Below, in pieces: positions 17,494 to 25,219 of a stretch of 64,000 nt of DNA; positions within the stretch are counted from its first letter, which is position 1; every line of letters starts with the position of its first letter. The notes beneath the pieces are model-generated. The model had not been told where the DNA came from, did no database searches, and was given only the letters and a program-made list of their open reading frames with translations. The DNA is from Verrucomicrobiota bacterium (GTDB lineage Bacteria > Verrucomicrobiota > Verrucomicrobiia > Palsa-1439): assembly GCA_003152315.1 (NCBI GenBank), contig PLZV01000051.1, forward strand, positions 62,001 through 126,000, read 5' to 3'. The translations under genes were made by a program, and so were the position numbers.

Positions 17494-17745
17494 ATGAATT
17501 CAGACACACCCAAGCAACGCCTTCAGCAACGTCAGGTGGAGGAACAGTCCGCTGAACAACAGCAGACCACCGGACAGCAAGCCGGCCTGGCGTTCGATTC
17601 CGTAGAGGAATTGCTGCGCTATGACAACCTCCAGACCATACCGCCCCCGGCGATTGCCGAGCGCCTCAAGGCTTCCCTGGAACAGGAGCCAGAACCGAAG
17701 CGCTCCTGGTGGCATCGGCTGTTTGGGGGCCGCGCCTCGGAATGA
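17494..17745 (+). CDS. Small hydrophilic protein, possible sigma-factor partner
   Basis: About 83 residues: a Gln/Glu-rich N-terminal half, then FDSVEELLRYDNLQTIPPPAIAERLKASLEQEP and a basic, Trp-containing tail (RSWWHRLFGGR). The segment PPAIAERLKASL resembles the short helix at the N-terminus of many anti-sigma proteins, but no transmembrane helix follows. The ATG at 17494 with upstream GAAAGG is preferred to a TTG at 17482. It lies immediately after the ECF sigma gene and before the rhomboid-like gene. I do not recognise a family. Confidence 0.65.
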   Translation: MNSDTPKQRLQQRQVEEQSAEQQQTTGQQAGLAFDSVEELLRYDNLQTIPPPAIAERLKASLEQEPEPKRSWWHRLFGGRASE

Positions 17746-17770
17746 TGTTCACGCTTCAGCCGGGTGACTC

Positions 17771-18427
17771 ATGAAACGGTCTCTATCTCAACTTTCAGGA
17801 TTACTTACCCCCGGTGTCCGCGTCCTATTGGTCGCGCTCACCGTGTCATACGTGGTCGCCGTTCTCGGAAGCGTGTTGAGGGCATATGACTTGTACCGCT
17901 GGCTCGCACTTGACCCCTCTGCAGTTTGGAAAGGATGCGTATGGCAGGTGGTCACGTATCCGCTGTTGCCGGAAGGACTCATGAATTTCATTTTCAGTGC
18001 GATCGCCATCGTGTGGCTCGGTCGACAACTGGAGCGGGAGTGGTCTCGGAAGGAGTTGTGGTCCTATTGCCTGCTCACAGCCACCGGAGCCGGCGCGGCA
18101 AAGCTGTTGTTGTCATCTTGGAACGGCTACCCGCTGACGGGAACCGCCGGTATCGTCCTCGGCATGCTCGCGGCCTGGCTGCGACTCTTTGGCCATGAGA
18201 AGGCGGTGTTTTGGTCCGTTTGGGAGACGACGGTTTTGCAGGCCGGCCTGCTGATGACTGCCATTGGTCTGCTGCTAATGCTGTTCACTGCCGGTTGGGT
18301 GGATACGTTGGTCATGTTTTGCGGAGGTCTTGCTGGTTGGCTGTATCTGTCAGTGCGCTGGAAATTGAATCGCGAACAGCCGGGCCAAATAACAGAATCC
18401 CGCCGAATTCGCCGGCTGGAATTATGA
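17771..18427 (+). CDS. Rhomboid-fold membrane protein lacking catalytic residues
   Basis: A 218-residue protein with about six membrane helices. The rhomboid layout is visible: an N-terminal helix, WKGCVWQVVTYPLLPEGLMNFIFSAIAIVWLGRQLEREW (L1 loop and TM2, with the usual Asn), then TM4 with PLTGTAGIVLGMLAAW. In active rhomboids the TM4 motif is GxSG; here it is GTAG, so the nucleophile Ser is Ala126. In TM6 the catalytic His position of the HxxG motif is Met182/Phe183 (VMFCGGLAG). I therefore call it a pseudoprotease (iRhom/derlin-like idea). Its stop overlaps the following radical SAM start as ATGA. Confidence 0.7.
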   Translation: MKRSLSQLSGLLTPGVRVLLVALTVSYVVAVLGSVLRAYDLYRWLALDPSAVWKGCVWQVVTYPLLPEGLMNFIFSAIAIVWLGRQLEREWSRKELWSYCLLTATGAGAAKLLLSSWNGYPLTGTAGIVLGMLAAWLRLFGHEKAVFWSVWETTVLQAGLLMTAIGLLLMLFTAGWVDTLVMFCGGLAGWLYLSVRWKLNREQPGQITESRRIRRLEL

Positions 18428-19293
18428 TCCTCGTCGAACCCAATCCGTTGCCGATACGCATTCACGACCGGGCGGTGGTCGCCCGCGAACGTGCGCAAGC
18501 CGCACGTGCCGCCCTGGCTGACTGCCAGTTGTGCGCGCATCATTGCGGCGTCAATCGGCTCGCCGGCGAACAAGGACTTTGTCACGCCGGCGCCGAGGCG
18601 CGGGTGTTTTCCACACAGTTGGAAGTGGGTGACGAATTAGAATTGCTTCCCACGTTTGCCATCGCTCTCAGCGGCTGCGATCTGCGGTGCTCCTTCTGCA
18701 TTACCGGAGCTGAAAGTTGGAACCCACGAGTGGGGGAACCGTTGTGTACCGCCACCCTCGCGGCACAGGCAGAGGCCGCCATGAAGACGGGAGCGCGGAC
18801 CGCCATGATTCTCGGAGGCGAGCCAACCGTTCATTTACCAGCCGCGCTGGAGATTGTCGCTGTGTTACCACCGTCGCTGCGCCTCATCTGGAAGACCAAC
18901 GCCCATGGCACCGCCCTGGCCCGAACCTGGCTGGAGGGGCTGTTCGACGTCTGGCTGGCGGATTACAAATTCGGGAACGACCACTGCGCGGAACGTTTGG
19001 CGGGCGTACCGCGCTACCAGAATGTGGTTCGCGAGAATCTTGCCTGGGCCAGCCACCATAGCGAACTCATCGTCCGTCATCTGCTGATGCCGGGACATGT
19101 GGATTGCTGCTGGGAACCCATTGCCCGATGGCTCGCGGCAGAACTGCCGGCTGTGAAGGTGAGTCTGCGATCCGGCTTCTGGCCTGCGTGGCGGGCCACA
19201 AATCATCCGGAATTGTCCCGACCTTTCTCGCTGACGGAACTGCAGTCCGCGTGGACCATCGCCCGCAGTTATAGCTTGCGTCTGATCGAATGA
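18424..19293 (+). CDS. Radical SAM protein, pyruvate-formate-lyase-activase-like
   Basis: A 289-residue radical SAM enzyme with CDLRCSFC (CxxxCxxC) binding the SAM [4Fe-4S] cluster, preceded by CQLCAHHCGVNR, a Cys-rich N-terminal element found in PflA-like proteins of unknown role. ILGGEPTVH corresponds to the GGEP motif. The ATG at 18424 overlaps the rhomboid stop (ATGA), which excludes the longer upstream frame. It is tightly coupled to the next small gene as well. In this context it may modify a partner in the Ycf46/DUF1257/DUF2997 cluster, but no substrate is evident. Confidence 0.8.
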   Translation: MILVEPNPLPIRIHDRAVVARERAQAARAALADCQLCAHHCGVNRLAGEQGLCHAGAEARVFSTQLEVGDELELLPTFAIALSGCDLRCSFCITGAESWNPRVGEPLCTATLAAQAEAAMKTGARTAMILGGEPTVHLPAALEIVAVLPPSLRLIWKTNAHGTALARTWLEGLFDVWLADYKFGNDHCAERLAGVPRYQNVVRENLAWASHHSELIVRHLLMPGHVDCCWEPIARWLAAELPAVKVSLRSGFWPAWRATNHPELSRPFSLTELQSAWTIARSYSLRLIE

Positions 19294-19505
19294 AACCCAA
19301 GACTCATCACTCCAAGATGGCAACGACTGGGAATGCGTCGATGACAGAGTTGCTGATCCACGCGGATGGCACCGTTTTCGCCCACAACCTGACGCCTGCC
19401 ATGGCCGAGTTGTTGAGTGCCCTCAACCCGTCCGACGGACCGATGAAGCAACGCGCTTGCGCAATCAAACCGCGACCATCCGATGAACTTCCAGCAAGAA
19501 CTTGA
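19290..19505 (+). CDS. Small protein coupled to the radical SAM and AAA genes
   Basis: A 71-residue frame whose ATG overlaps the radical SAM stop (ATGA at 19290..19293) and whose end overlaps the start of the AAA ATPase gene by 23 bp. The middle part, MTELLIHADGTVFAHNLTPAMAELL, looks like a folded alpha/beta peptide, while the tail is basic and irregular. It could also begin at the internal ATG at 19341. The coupling on both sides supports expression. I do not recognise it; it may be a peptide partner or substrate of the radical SAM enzyme. Confidence 0.5.
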   Translation: MKPKTHHSKMATTGNASMTELLIHADGTVFAHNLTPAMAELLSALNPSDGPMKQRACAIKPRPSDELPART

Positions 19506-21036
19506 GACCCTGATCCGGGCCCGTTACCCGATCCTGTACATCGTGACTTCCGAAGAGACGCGGGTCCAAAACCTGATTGTGCCGATCGCCGCCAAACGCC
19601 AGAAAAAAGTGTTCGAGTGGTCTTATAGCACGGGTCTGCTTCCCGCTGGCACTTCTTTCCAGTCCCAGAAGCACCGGAATGCCGCCACGAAGGACCCATT
19701 GACCGCGCTGGACCAGGTGATCGACCAGGTCGAGCCGGCGATTTTCGTCTTCAAGGATTTCCACCCATTCCTGACCAAAAATAATTTTGCGGTGATCCGC
19801 AAACTCAAGGATATCGCCCTGCACCTGAAGAACAGCTACAAAACGGTCATCCTCATTTCCCCCACCCTGGAGATTTCCATGGAGCTGGACAAGGAAATCA
19901 CCCTGCTGAATTTCCCGCTCCCCTCGCGCGAGGACCTCGGCGTGTTATTGGACGGGATCATCAAGGATCTGAAGGACGTGAAGGAAGTAAAGATTGAACT
20001 CGACGATGCCGGTCGCGAACGTTTGTTGCAGGGCGCCCTCGGCCTCACGCTGAGCGAAGCGGAAAACGTGTTTGCCAAAATCATCGTCAAGGACGGCCGT
20101 CTGAGCGGTGACGACGTGCAGGAGGTCTTCGCCGAGAAGCAACAGATCATCCGCAAGAGCGGGTTGTTGGAATACTACGCCACCAGCCAGACGATCTCCG
20201 ACGTCGGAGGCATGGCGGTACTCAAGGATTGGTTGCTGAAACGCGCTGTGGCGTTTACCGAGCAGGCCCGCGAATTTGGCCTGCCCGCCCCGAAGGGCGT
20301 GTTGCTCTTGGGCGTACAAGGCTGCGGCAAGAGCCTGTGTGCGAAAGCCGTCTCCAGCCTTTGGCAGCTTCCGCTCCTGCGGTTTGACATGGGTCGCATG
20401 TTCAACAGCCTGGTTGGTTCTTCCGAGGAAAACGTCCGGAAGGCCATTGCCGTGGCCGAGTCTGTCGCTCCCGCCATCCTTTGGGTGGACGAAATCGACA
20501 AGGCCTTTGCCGGCATCCAGGGTTCGGGCGGTTCGGACGGAGGTACCACGGCACGCGTCTTCGGGACATTCCTGACATGGCTTTCGGAGAAGACGACCGC
20601 CGTGTTCGTGGTCGCCACGGCAAATGACATCTCCCAACTTCCACCCGAACTCCTGCGCAAAGGAAGGCTGGACGAGATCTTCTTCGTCGATTTGCCCGCG
20701 GAAGAGGAACGCACTGAGATTTTCCGCATCCATCTGGCCCGGCGCGGACGCCGTCCCGAAGACTTCGACATCAAGGCGTTGGGGACTGCCAGCGAACACT
20801 TCAGCGGCGCCGAAATCGAGGAAGCAATCATCAGTGCTTTGTATGACGCCTTCTACGCGCAACGTGACCTGACGATGGACGATATTCTCCAGACGATGAG
20901 CCAGACGGTGCCGCTCTCCAAGACCATGGACGAACATCTGAACCGCCTGCGCAGTTGGGCCGAAGGCCGGGCCCGGCATGCCAGCGTCCCGCGCGCCCTC
21001 ACACCGGCCAAGGACCATCGGCGCATGGAGTTTTAG
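19483..21036 (+). CDS. AAA ATPase of the Ycf46 type
   Basis: A 517-residue protein. The first 220 residues are an alpha/beta region (RARYPILYIVTSEE, AIFVFKDFHPFL, TVILISPTLEI) typical of Ycf46-like proteins. The AAA module follows with Walker A GVQGCGKS, Walker B AILWVDEIDKAF, sensor 1 ATANDIS and an arginine-finger region ELLRKGRLDEIFFVDLP. The SRH and C-terminal helical lid end near RRMEF. Ycf46 is conserved in cyanobacteria and plastids, where its role is poorly known, and it often neighbours DUF1257 and DUF2997 genes, as here. It is probably the motor of this cluster. Confidence 0.85.
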   Translation: MNFQQELETLIRARYPILYIVTSEETRVQNLIVPIAAKRQKKVFEWSYSTGLLPAGTSFQSQKHRNAATKDPLTALDQVIDQVEPAIFVFKDFHPFLTKNNFAVIRKLKDIALHLKNSYKTVILISPTLEISMELDKEITLLNFPLPSREDLGVLLDGIIKDLKDVKEVKIELDDAGRERLLQGALGLTLSEAENVFAKIIVKDGRLSGDDVQEVFAEKQQIIRKSGLLEYYATSQTISDVGGMAVLKDWLLKRAVAFTEQAREFGLPAPKGVLLLGVQGCGKSLCAKAVSSLWQLPLLRFDMGRMFNSLVGSSEENVRKAIAVAESVAPAILWVDEIDKAFAGIQGSGGSDGGTTARVFGTFLTWLSEKTTAVFVVATANDISQLPPELLRKGRLDEIFFVDLPAEEERTEIFRIHLARRGRRPEDFDIKALGTASEHFSGAEIEEAIISALYDAFYAQRDLTMDDILQTMSQTVPLSKTMDEHLNRLRSWAEGRARHASVPRALTPAKDHRRMEF

Positions 21037-21068
21037 ACTGCGTGAATTGAGAACAAGGATACCGGCCC

Positions 21069-21206
21069 ATGAATCTGGAATCGATTGCGGAATTCTTCAG
21101 GAGATGTGGCCAATTTGGTGGAAATATCTTCGTGCTGGTGTTCGTCACTTTCCTGGTCATCGGCACGGTGATCTATGTGCTATCGATCGTGTTTGCGCAT
21201 CATTGA
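21069..21206 (+). CDS. 45-residue single-pass membrane protein
   Basis: A short frame of 45 codons. It starts MNLESIAEFFRRCG, then has one strong membrane helix (NIFVLVFVTFLVIGTVIYVL) and ends FAHH. AAGGA lies about 10 bases before the ATG. It is placed 32 bp after the AAA ATPase gene on the same strand, inside an otherwise tightly packed operon, so it is likely translated. No family is recognised. It may anchor a complex to the membrane. Confidence 0.6.
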   Translation: MNLESIAEFFRRCGQFGGNIFVLVFVTFLVIGTVIYVLSIVFAHH

Positions 21207-21285
21207 TGCTTTCGCAACAAGATTTACCGCGTGAGTAAGATGGCAGTCCTTTGTCTAATCCATGAACGAAGGAGTCTTCATATAT

Positions 21286-21762
21286 ATGAGTTCCGTAAGC
21301 ATTTTAACACCCGTTGTTGTGGCGGCCTGGCCCGTGTTCAGCGCGGTCGTCGCAGCGGCAGCCACTTCTCTGGGGTACACCGTCGTGGCGGATGTCCTGG
21401 ATAAGGTGGGGCCGATGACCGCAACGACCAAAACCGTCCAGCGTGTGGAATTGCAAATCGCCAATACCGAACTGGTGACCGACCAGTTGGGTCGCGACCA
21501 GCGCATCACCGTCACCCGCGGCGGGGTGACCGTGACCTTTTCGCGCGACGCGCGCGGCCGTGCCCAGGTCTGCGTCAATGGCGTTGGTGAAACCGAGGAA
21601 GCACTCCGCGCGTTCGGTGAAGAATTGAGCCAACGCGTGGTCCAACAATATGTCTACCAACGATTGATCGATGAGTGTCGGGCGCGCCAATTTCTTGTCG
21701 TCGAGGAAGAAGTGGAAGCCGACAAGAGCATTCGTTTAAAGGTCCGTCACTGGGAGGGTTGA
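21286..21762 (+). CDS. DUF1257 (Ycf35)-like protein with divergent N-terminus
   Basis: About 158 residues. The C-terminal half, QRVVQQYVYQRLIDECRAR followed by FLVVEEEVEADKSIRLKVRHW, matches the end of Ycf35/DUF1257 proteins (YAYHK...EE, VVEEEV...IRL). The first 30 residues are instead hydrophobic (LTPVVVAAWPVFSAVVAAAA), and the middle segment RDQRITVTRGGVTVTFSRDARG is a beta hairpin. I chose the ATG at 21286 because GGAG lies about 12 bases upstream; an ATG at 21262 lacks such a site. It precedes the DUF2997 gene by 2 bp, the same pairing as in cyanobacteria. Function unknown. Confidence 0.65.
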   Translation: MSSVSILTPVVVAAWPVFSAVVAAAATSLGYTVVADVLDKVGPMTATTKTVQRVELQIANTELVTDQLGRDQRITVTRGGVTVTFSRDARGRAQVCVNGVGETEEALRAFGEELSQRVVQQYVYQRLIDECRARQFLVVEEEVEADKSIRLKVRHWEG

Positions 21763-21764
21763 AG

Positions 21765-21965
21765 ATGCCGCAACGCGAGTTTGAGATCACCATTGCTCCC
21801 AACGGGAATGTGGAGTTGCACATCAAAGGATACAAGGGCAAGAGCTGTCTTGATGTCGTCCGTCTCTTTGAACAAATCGTCGGCAAAGTTGAATCCCAGC
21901 GCGAAACGAGCGAGTTTTATGAACCCGAAGAGGATGTCCGTTTCCGAATCGATCAACGGCAATAA
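21765..21965 (+). CDS. DUF2997 protein
   Basis: A 66-residue protein: FEITIAPNGNVELHIKGYKGKSC, then an amphipathic helix (LDVVRLFEQIVGKV), then SEFYEPEEDVRF. This matches the DUF2997 pattern of a two-strand start ending in G-x-S-C, a helix, and a Tyr-Glu tail. GGGAGG lies 7 bases before the ATG at 21765. DUF2997 proteins of cyanobacteria are usually encoded with DUF1257 and a ferredoxin near Ycf46; their biochemical role is unknown. Confidence 0.8.
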   Translation: MPQREFEITIAPNGNVELHIKGYKGKSCLDVVRLFEQIVGKVESQRETSEFYEPEEDVRFRIDQRQ

Positions 21966-21988
21966 ACGGGTGGGGCACGGAGAGAACT

Positions 21989-22879
21989 GTGAGAGACGCG
22001 GCAATCCATAGGCCTCAAGAGGCTTCGCAGTACTATCCGCCTCGCGAACGCTGGTATAGCCGGTTTTGGTATCCATGGTATCTCCTCAAGCGGAAACTCC
22101 ATCTGGCCGTCATAACAGACGGATTTGAACTGCCGCTGCACAAGCTGATATTGGGGATGACGGTGCCGGGACTCTCGTGGCTGTGGTATGGACGTCGCAT
22201 TTTTAGCTTGGTGACGATCGCGAGTTATTGCCTCTTCGCGATCACGTTTCTAATCTGGATCGGCTACCCGATGGGAACCCTATCGCTGGCAATGTTGATG
22301 TCGATCCATACGAGCAGCATTCTGTACATGAATCGGCGGCTGACGCCCGATGTGCAGTTATGGAAGCGAATCGTCTGGTCGCTGGTGGTGTTCGCGCTGG
22401 TGAGCCTGTTGGTCTATCAACCGCTGCGTCGGCAGTTGGAACGACGGTGGTTCATGGCGTTACGCATCGGCGAGCGCGTGTTGGTCGTTAAAACGAGCGT
22501 GTCTTCCGGCCTCGTCAAACGTGGTGACCGGGTCGTCTATCAGATCAACGCCGGCCGGAGGTACCAAACCCTGATCGAAGAGGGTTATGGGGTCAGCGAA
22601 GTATTGGCTGTGCCCGGTGACAAGATCTCCTTCCAGGCAAAAGATTTTTCTGTCAATGGCGTGCGGCAGCCGCGGCGCGCCTATATGCCGGCCACCGGGA
22701 ATCTGGTGGTGCCTGATGGAAGCTGGTTTATTTGGCCGGATGTGACTATAAGTGGACACGGTGAAGTAGGAGCCGACATGACGGAAAATGCCATGACCGC
22801 GCTGGCGATGGTACCCAGGTCAAACTTCATTGGAGTGGTGTTCCACCGCTGGTGGTGGAGAAGACAGACTCTGCCATGA
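21989..22879 (+). CDS. Signal-peptidase-I-like (S26) membrane protein without catalytic residues
   Basis: A 296-residue protein with about four membrane helices in its first 150 residues. A periplasmic domain then aligns with signal peptidase I: RIGERVLVVKTSVSSGLVKRGDRVVY (boxes B-C), VLAVPGDKISF (box D) and LVVPDGSWFIWPD...VPRSNFIGVVF (box E). The nucleophile motif SGSMEP is replaced by RRWFMAL (Ser to Phe), and the general-base Lys before VI-GLPGD is replaced (SEVL). It is therefore probably an inactive S26 fold with an added membrane domain. It starts with GTG after GGAGAG. Its stop overlaps the TPR gene (ATGA). Confidence 0.7.
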   Translation: MRDAAIHRPQEASQYYPPRERWYSRFWYPWYLLKRKLHLAVITDGFELPLHKLILGMTVPGLSWLWYGRRIFSLVTIASYCLFAITFLIWIGYPMGTLSLAMLMSIHTSSILYMNRRLTPDVQLWKRIVWSLVVFALVSLLVYQPLRRQLERRWFMALRIGERVLVVKTSVSSGLVKRGDRVVYQINAGRRYQTLIEEGYGVSEVLAVPGDKISFQAKDFSVNGVRQPRRAYMPATGNLVVPDGSWFIWPDVTISGHGEVGADMTENAMTALAMVPRSNFIGVVFHRWWWRRQTLP

Positions 22880-23646
22880 GCCGATTCAACAATCTGGAAC
22901 TCGGCGGCGAATCCGAGGAACAATCAGCCGCGCAACCCCTCGTCAAGGACGAGGCTTATTATCAGCAGGAAGCCCAGACGGCGTTTGAAGCCGGCGATTT
23001 CGAGCAGGCCTTGCGTTCCCACGCCAAAGTACTGGAATACAATCCGCAGAACGCCGCCGCCTGGACGGGTCAGGTGAAAATGCTAATTGAATTGGGCGAA
23101 TTTCGCGAAGCCAAGCTGTGGGCCGACAAGGCGCTGGAGACGTTTCCGCACGAACCCGAGTTGCTTGCGGCCAAGGGCGTGGCGTTGGCCCGGATCGGCG
23201 ATATCAAGGATGCCCTGGCATTTTCGGATGCTGCCGTCGAGGAACGAGGCGACACCCCCTATGTCTGGTTGGCCCGGGGAGACGTCTTGCTCGCCGCGAA
23301 GCGCCGCCAAGCCGCGTTTTGCATGGAACAGGCGGTCGCGCGAGCCCACAATTGGCTCGTCCGCTGGCAGGCCTCGCGGATTTACTATTACTACAGCAAA
23401 TTCTCACTCGCGTTACAAATGGCACAACAGGCTTTGGCTTTGGACGCTGGCCGGAGCGTAATTTGGATGCAACTGGGATACTGTCAAAGCGCCCTCGGTC
23501 TTACCGCCCTGGCCAATGAATCCTTTGAACAAGTCCGACAGCTGAATCCGCACAATCGCGAGGTTACGGCGGCGTTGTTGGAGTCGACACGACTGGGGCT
23601 GGCCAGAAGATTTTCCCGCTTCTGGAGACGGGTCTTGCGCCGATGA
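22876..23646 (+). CDS. TPR-repeat protein
   Basis: A 256-residue protein with at least five tetratricopeptide-like repeats between residues 35 and 230 (for example AYYQQEAQTAFEAGDFEQAL, AAAWTGQVKMLIELGEFREA, PELLAAKGVALARIGDIKDA, VIWMQLGYCQSALGLTALA). The C-terminus is strongly basic (RRFSRFWRRVLRR). TPR proteins usually act as scaffolds, here perhaps for the PilT-like ATPase or the AAA ATPase. The ATG at 22876 overlaps the upstream stop (ATGA), and its own stop overlaps the pilT-like start (ATGA at 23643). Confidence 0.8.
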   Translation: MSRFNNLELGGESEEQSAAQPLVKDEAYYQQEAQTAFEAGDFEQALRSHAKVLEYNPQNAAAWTGQVKMLIELGEFREAKLWADKALETFPHEPELLAAKGVALARIGDIKDALAFSDAAVEERGDTPYVWLARGDVLLAAKRRQAAFCMEQAVARAHNWLVRWQASRIYYYYSKFSLALQMAQQALALDAGRSVIWMQLGYCQSALGLTALANESFEQVRQLNPHNREVTAALLESTRLGLARRFSRFWRRVLRR

Positions 23647-24731
23647 GACAAATGAAACTTGAGTCCCTGTTGGCGGCTGCAAAACAACATAACGCATCCG
23701 ACCTGCACCTTATTTTTGGGGTTCCCCCGGCCTACCGCATCAATGGCGAAATCATCCTGGCCGACGAAGATGCCATGTCCGCCGAGCAGATCTCTGAAAT
23801 TACCTACGGGCTGCTGAACGACTTACAGCGGCAAACGTTCGAGCGGGAATGGGAGCTTTGTATTTCCCTGTATCATAGCGCGGCCGGCCGGGTCCGCGTA
23901 ACGATCTACCGTCGCAATGGTCGCCCCGAACTGTGCTTCCGTCTTTGCGGCGAATCGATCCCCAGTCGTGAAATCCTGGGCCTGCCGCCAAAGGTCGATG
24001 AACTGGCACGCCGTCCCAATGGGCTGGTCTTGATCACCGGGCCGACCGGATCCGGGAAAACCACTACGCTCAATTATATGATCAACCTGATCAACAGCGA
24101 GCGCCGCTGCAAGATCGTGACCATTGAGGACCCGATCGAATTCGTCCACCAAAACCGTTCAGCGATCATCGTCCAGACCGAAGTGTTGACGGACACCCAT
24201 TCGTTTCATCGTGCCCTGATCCACGTGTTGCGGCAGGATCCGGATGTCATCGTCATTGGCGAGATGCGCGATCCGGAGACGATTGCGACCGCGTTGACCG
24301 CGGCGGAGACCGGTCATCTCGTGCTGGCCACGTTGCACTCCCCGAACACGACCCAGGCGCTGGAGCGCATCACGGGCATCTACGAAGGCAGTACCCAACG
24401 GCAGGTGATCCTCCAATTGTCCAACGTCCTACAGGGCATCCTCGCGCAGGATTTGTTGCCATCCGCCGATCGCTCCCGTCGCGTGCTCGCCTATGAAATG
24501 ATGATCGCCACCCCGGCGATCCGTAACGGGATTCGCGAAAACAAAATTACCCAGCTCGAAAACACGATGCAAGTGTCAGCCAAGGACGGGATGGTGTTGA
24601 TGGATAATTATCTCGCCGAGCTTTACGAGCGCTGCCTGATTACCTACGACACCGCCATCAGCCGCGCGCGTCGGGCGGAAAGCATCGTGAAAGACAACCA
24701 GCCCGCGAACGGTCAGCCAGCGCGCCGATAA
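23643..24731 (+). CDS. PilT/PilU-type secretion ATPase
   Basis: A 362-residue hexameric motor ATPase with all PilT landmarks: DLHL at the N-terminal domain start, Walker A GPTGSGKTTT, Asp box IVTIEDPIEFVH, Walker B DVIVIGEMRDPET, His box GHLVLATLHSPNT, and an AIRNGIRENK segment matching the AIRNLIRE motif needed for retraction. It lacks a Cys zinc site and a long N-terminal domain, so it is PilT/PilU rather than PilB. It ends a run of overlapping genes beginning with the signal-peptidase-like gene. With no pilin or secretin here, it may serve type IV pili encoded elsewhere or power this cluster's own process. Confidence 0.88.
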   Translation: MRQMKLESLLAAAKQHNASDLHLIFGVPPAYRINGEIILADEDAMSAEQISEITYGLLNDLQRQTFEREWELCISLYHSAAGRVRVTIYRRNGRPELCFRLCGESIPSREILGLPPKVDELARRPNGLVLITGPTGSGKTTTLNYMINLINSERRCKIVTIEDPIEFVHQNRSAIIVQTEVLTDTHSFHRALIHVLRQDPDVIVIGEMRDPETIATALTAAETGHLVLATLHSPNTTQALERITGIYEGSTQRQVILQLSNVLQGILAQDLLPSADRSRRVLAYEMMIATPAIRNGIRENKITQLENTMQVSAKDGMVLMDNYLAELYERCLITYDTAISRARRAESIVKDNQPANGQPARR

Positions 24732-24748
24732 ACTCCCGCCGCATTTAC

Positions 24749-24762
24749 CGGCGATATCGCCG
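24749..24762. other. 14-bp perfect palindrome between convergent genes
   Basis: CGGCGATATCGCCG lies in the 38-bp gap between the pilT-like and feoA stops. It has no loop and no T run, so I do not call it a terminator. Confidence 0.4.
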
Positions 24763-24769
24763 CTTGCCG

Positions 24770-25219
24770 TCAAACACGCCGCACGAGAATCTCGCGCGCA
24801 ATCTCAATTTCGAGCGCGAGCTCGGTCTCGCCCACACGCACGACGAACGTCGGCCGTTTCTGCTGCAGGATGAGCCGACTGCCCGGTGTGAGTCCGTAGA
24901 CCGCCAGGGCGTTGCGGCGTGAAGCTCGCGAACTGTTCAGGCAGACGAGTTCGCTATGCTCGCCTTCCTCCAATTCATGCAGGCCGAGAAGCGTACGGTC
25001 GGGGGCGGGCTTGCGGCCGCGATGGAACAAGCGTTGCAGCACATTCAGTCCTTGCGTCTTTTCGGGGAACTCGTAGCGGCAGTTCGGACAGCACACGAGC
25101 TTGCAGAATCTCCCCAGGGGGCAACCGTGCTGGCACGGCGTTTCTTGTTTCTCGAACTCAAACCCGCACAGGGGGCAGTGCAGAAACTGTGGCGCGGACA
25201 CTTTCAGTTTAGATTCCAA
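24770..25219 (-). CDS. feoA: FeoA with N-terminal Cys-rich metal-binding region
   Basis: A 149-residue protein. The first 55 residues hold nine cysteines (HCPLCGFEF, CQHGCPLGRFCKLVCCPNC), which look like one or two zinc- or iron-binding knuckles. The C-terminal 80 residues are an SH3-like FeoA domain (LLGLHELEEGEHSELVCLNS...LAVYGLTPGSRLILQQKRPTFVV). FeoA binds FeoB at the inner membrane and supports Fe(II) import. It overlaps feoB by 11 bp. The Cys-rich addition is not part of the classical 75-residue FeoA and could sense iron or Fe-S status. Confidence 0.88.
   Translation of the reverse strand: MESKLKVSAPQFLHCPLCGFEFEKQETPCQHGCPLGRFCKLVCCPNCRYEFPEKTQGLNVLQRLFHRGRKPAPDRTLLGLHELEEGEHSELVCLNSSRASRRNALAVYGLTPGSRLILQQKRPTFVVRVGETELALEIEIAREILVRRV

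Noticed and set aside
19945-21018. 357-codon minus-strand frame opposite the AAA ATPase
   Set aside because: Walker A and B motifs are on the plus strand; the antisense frame has no domain.
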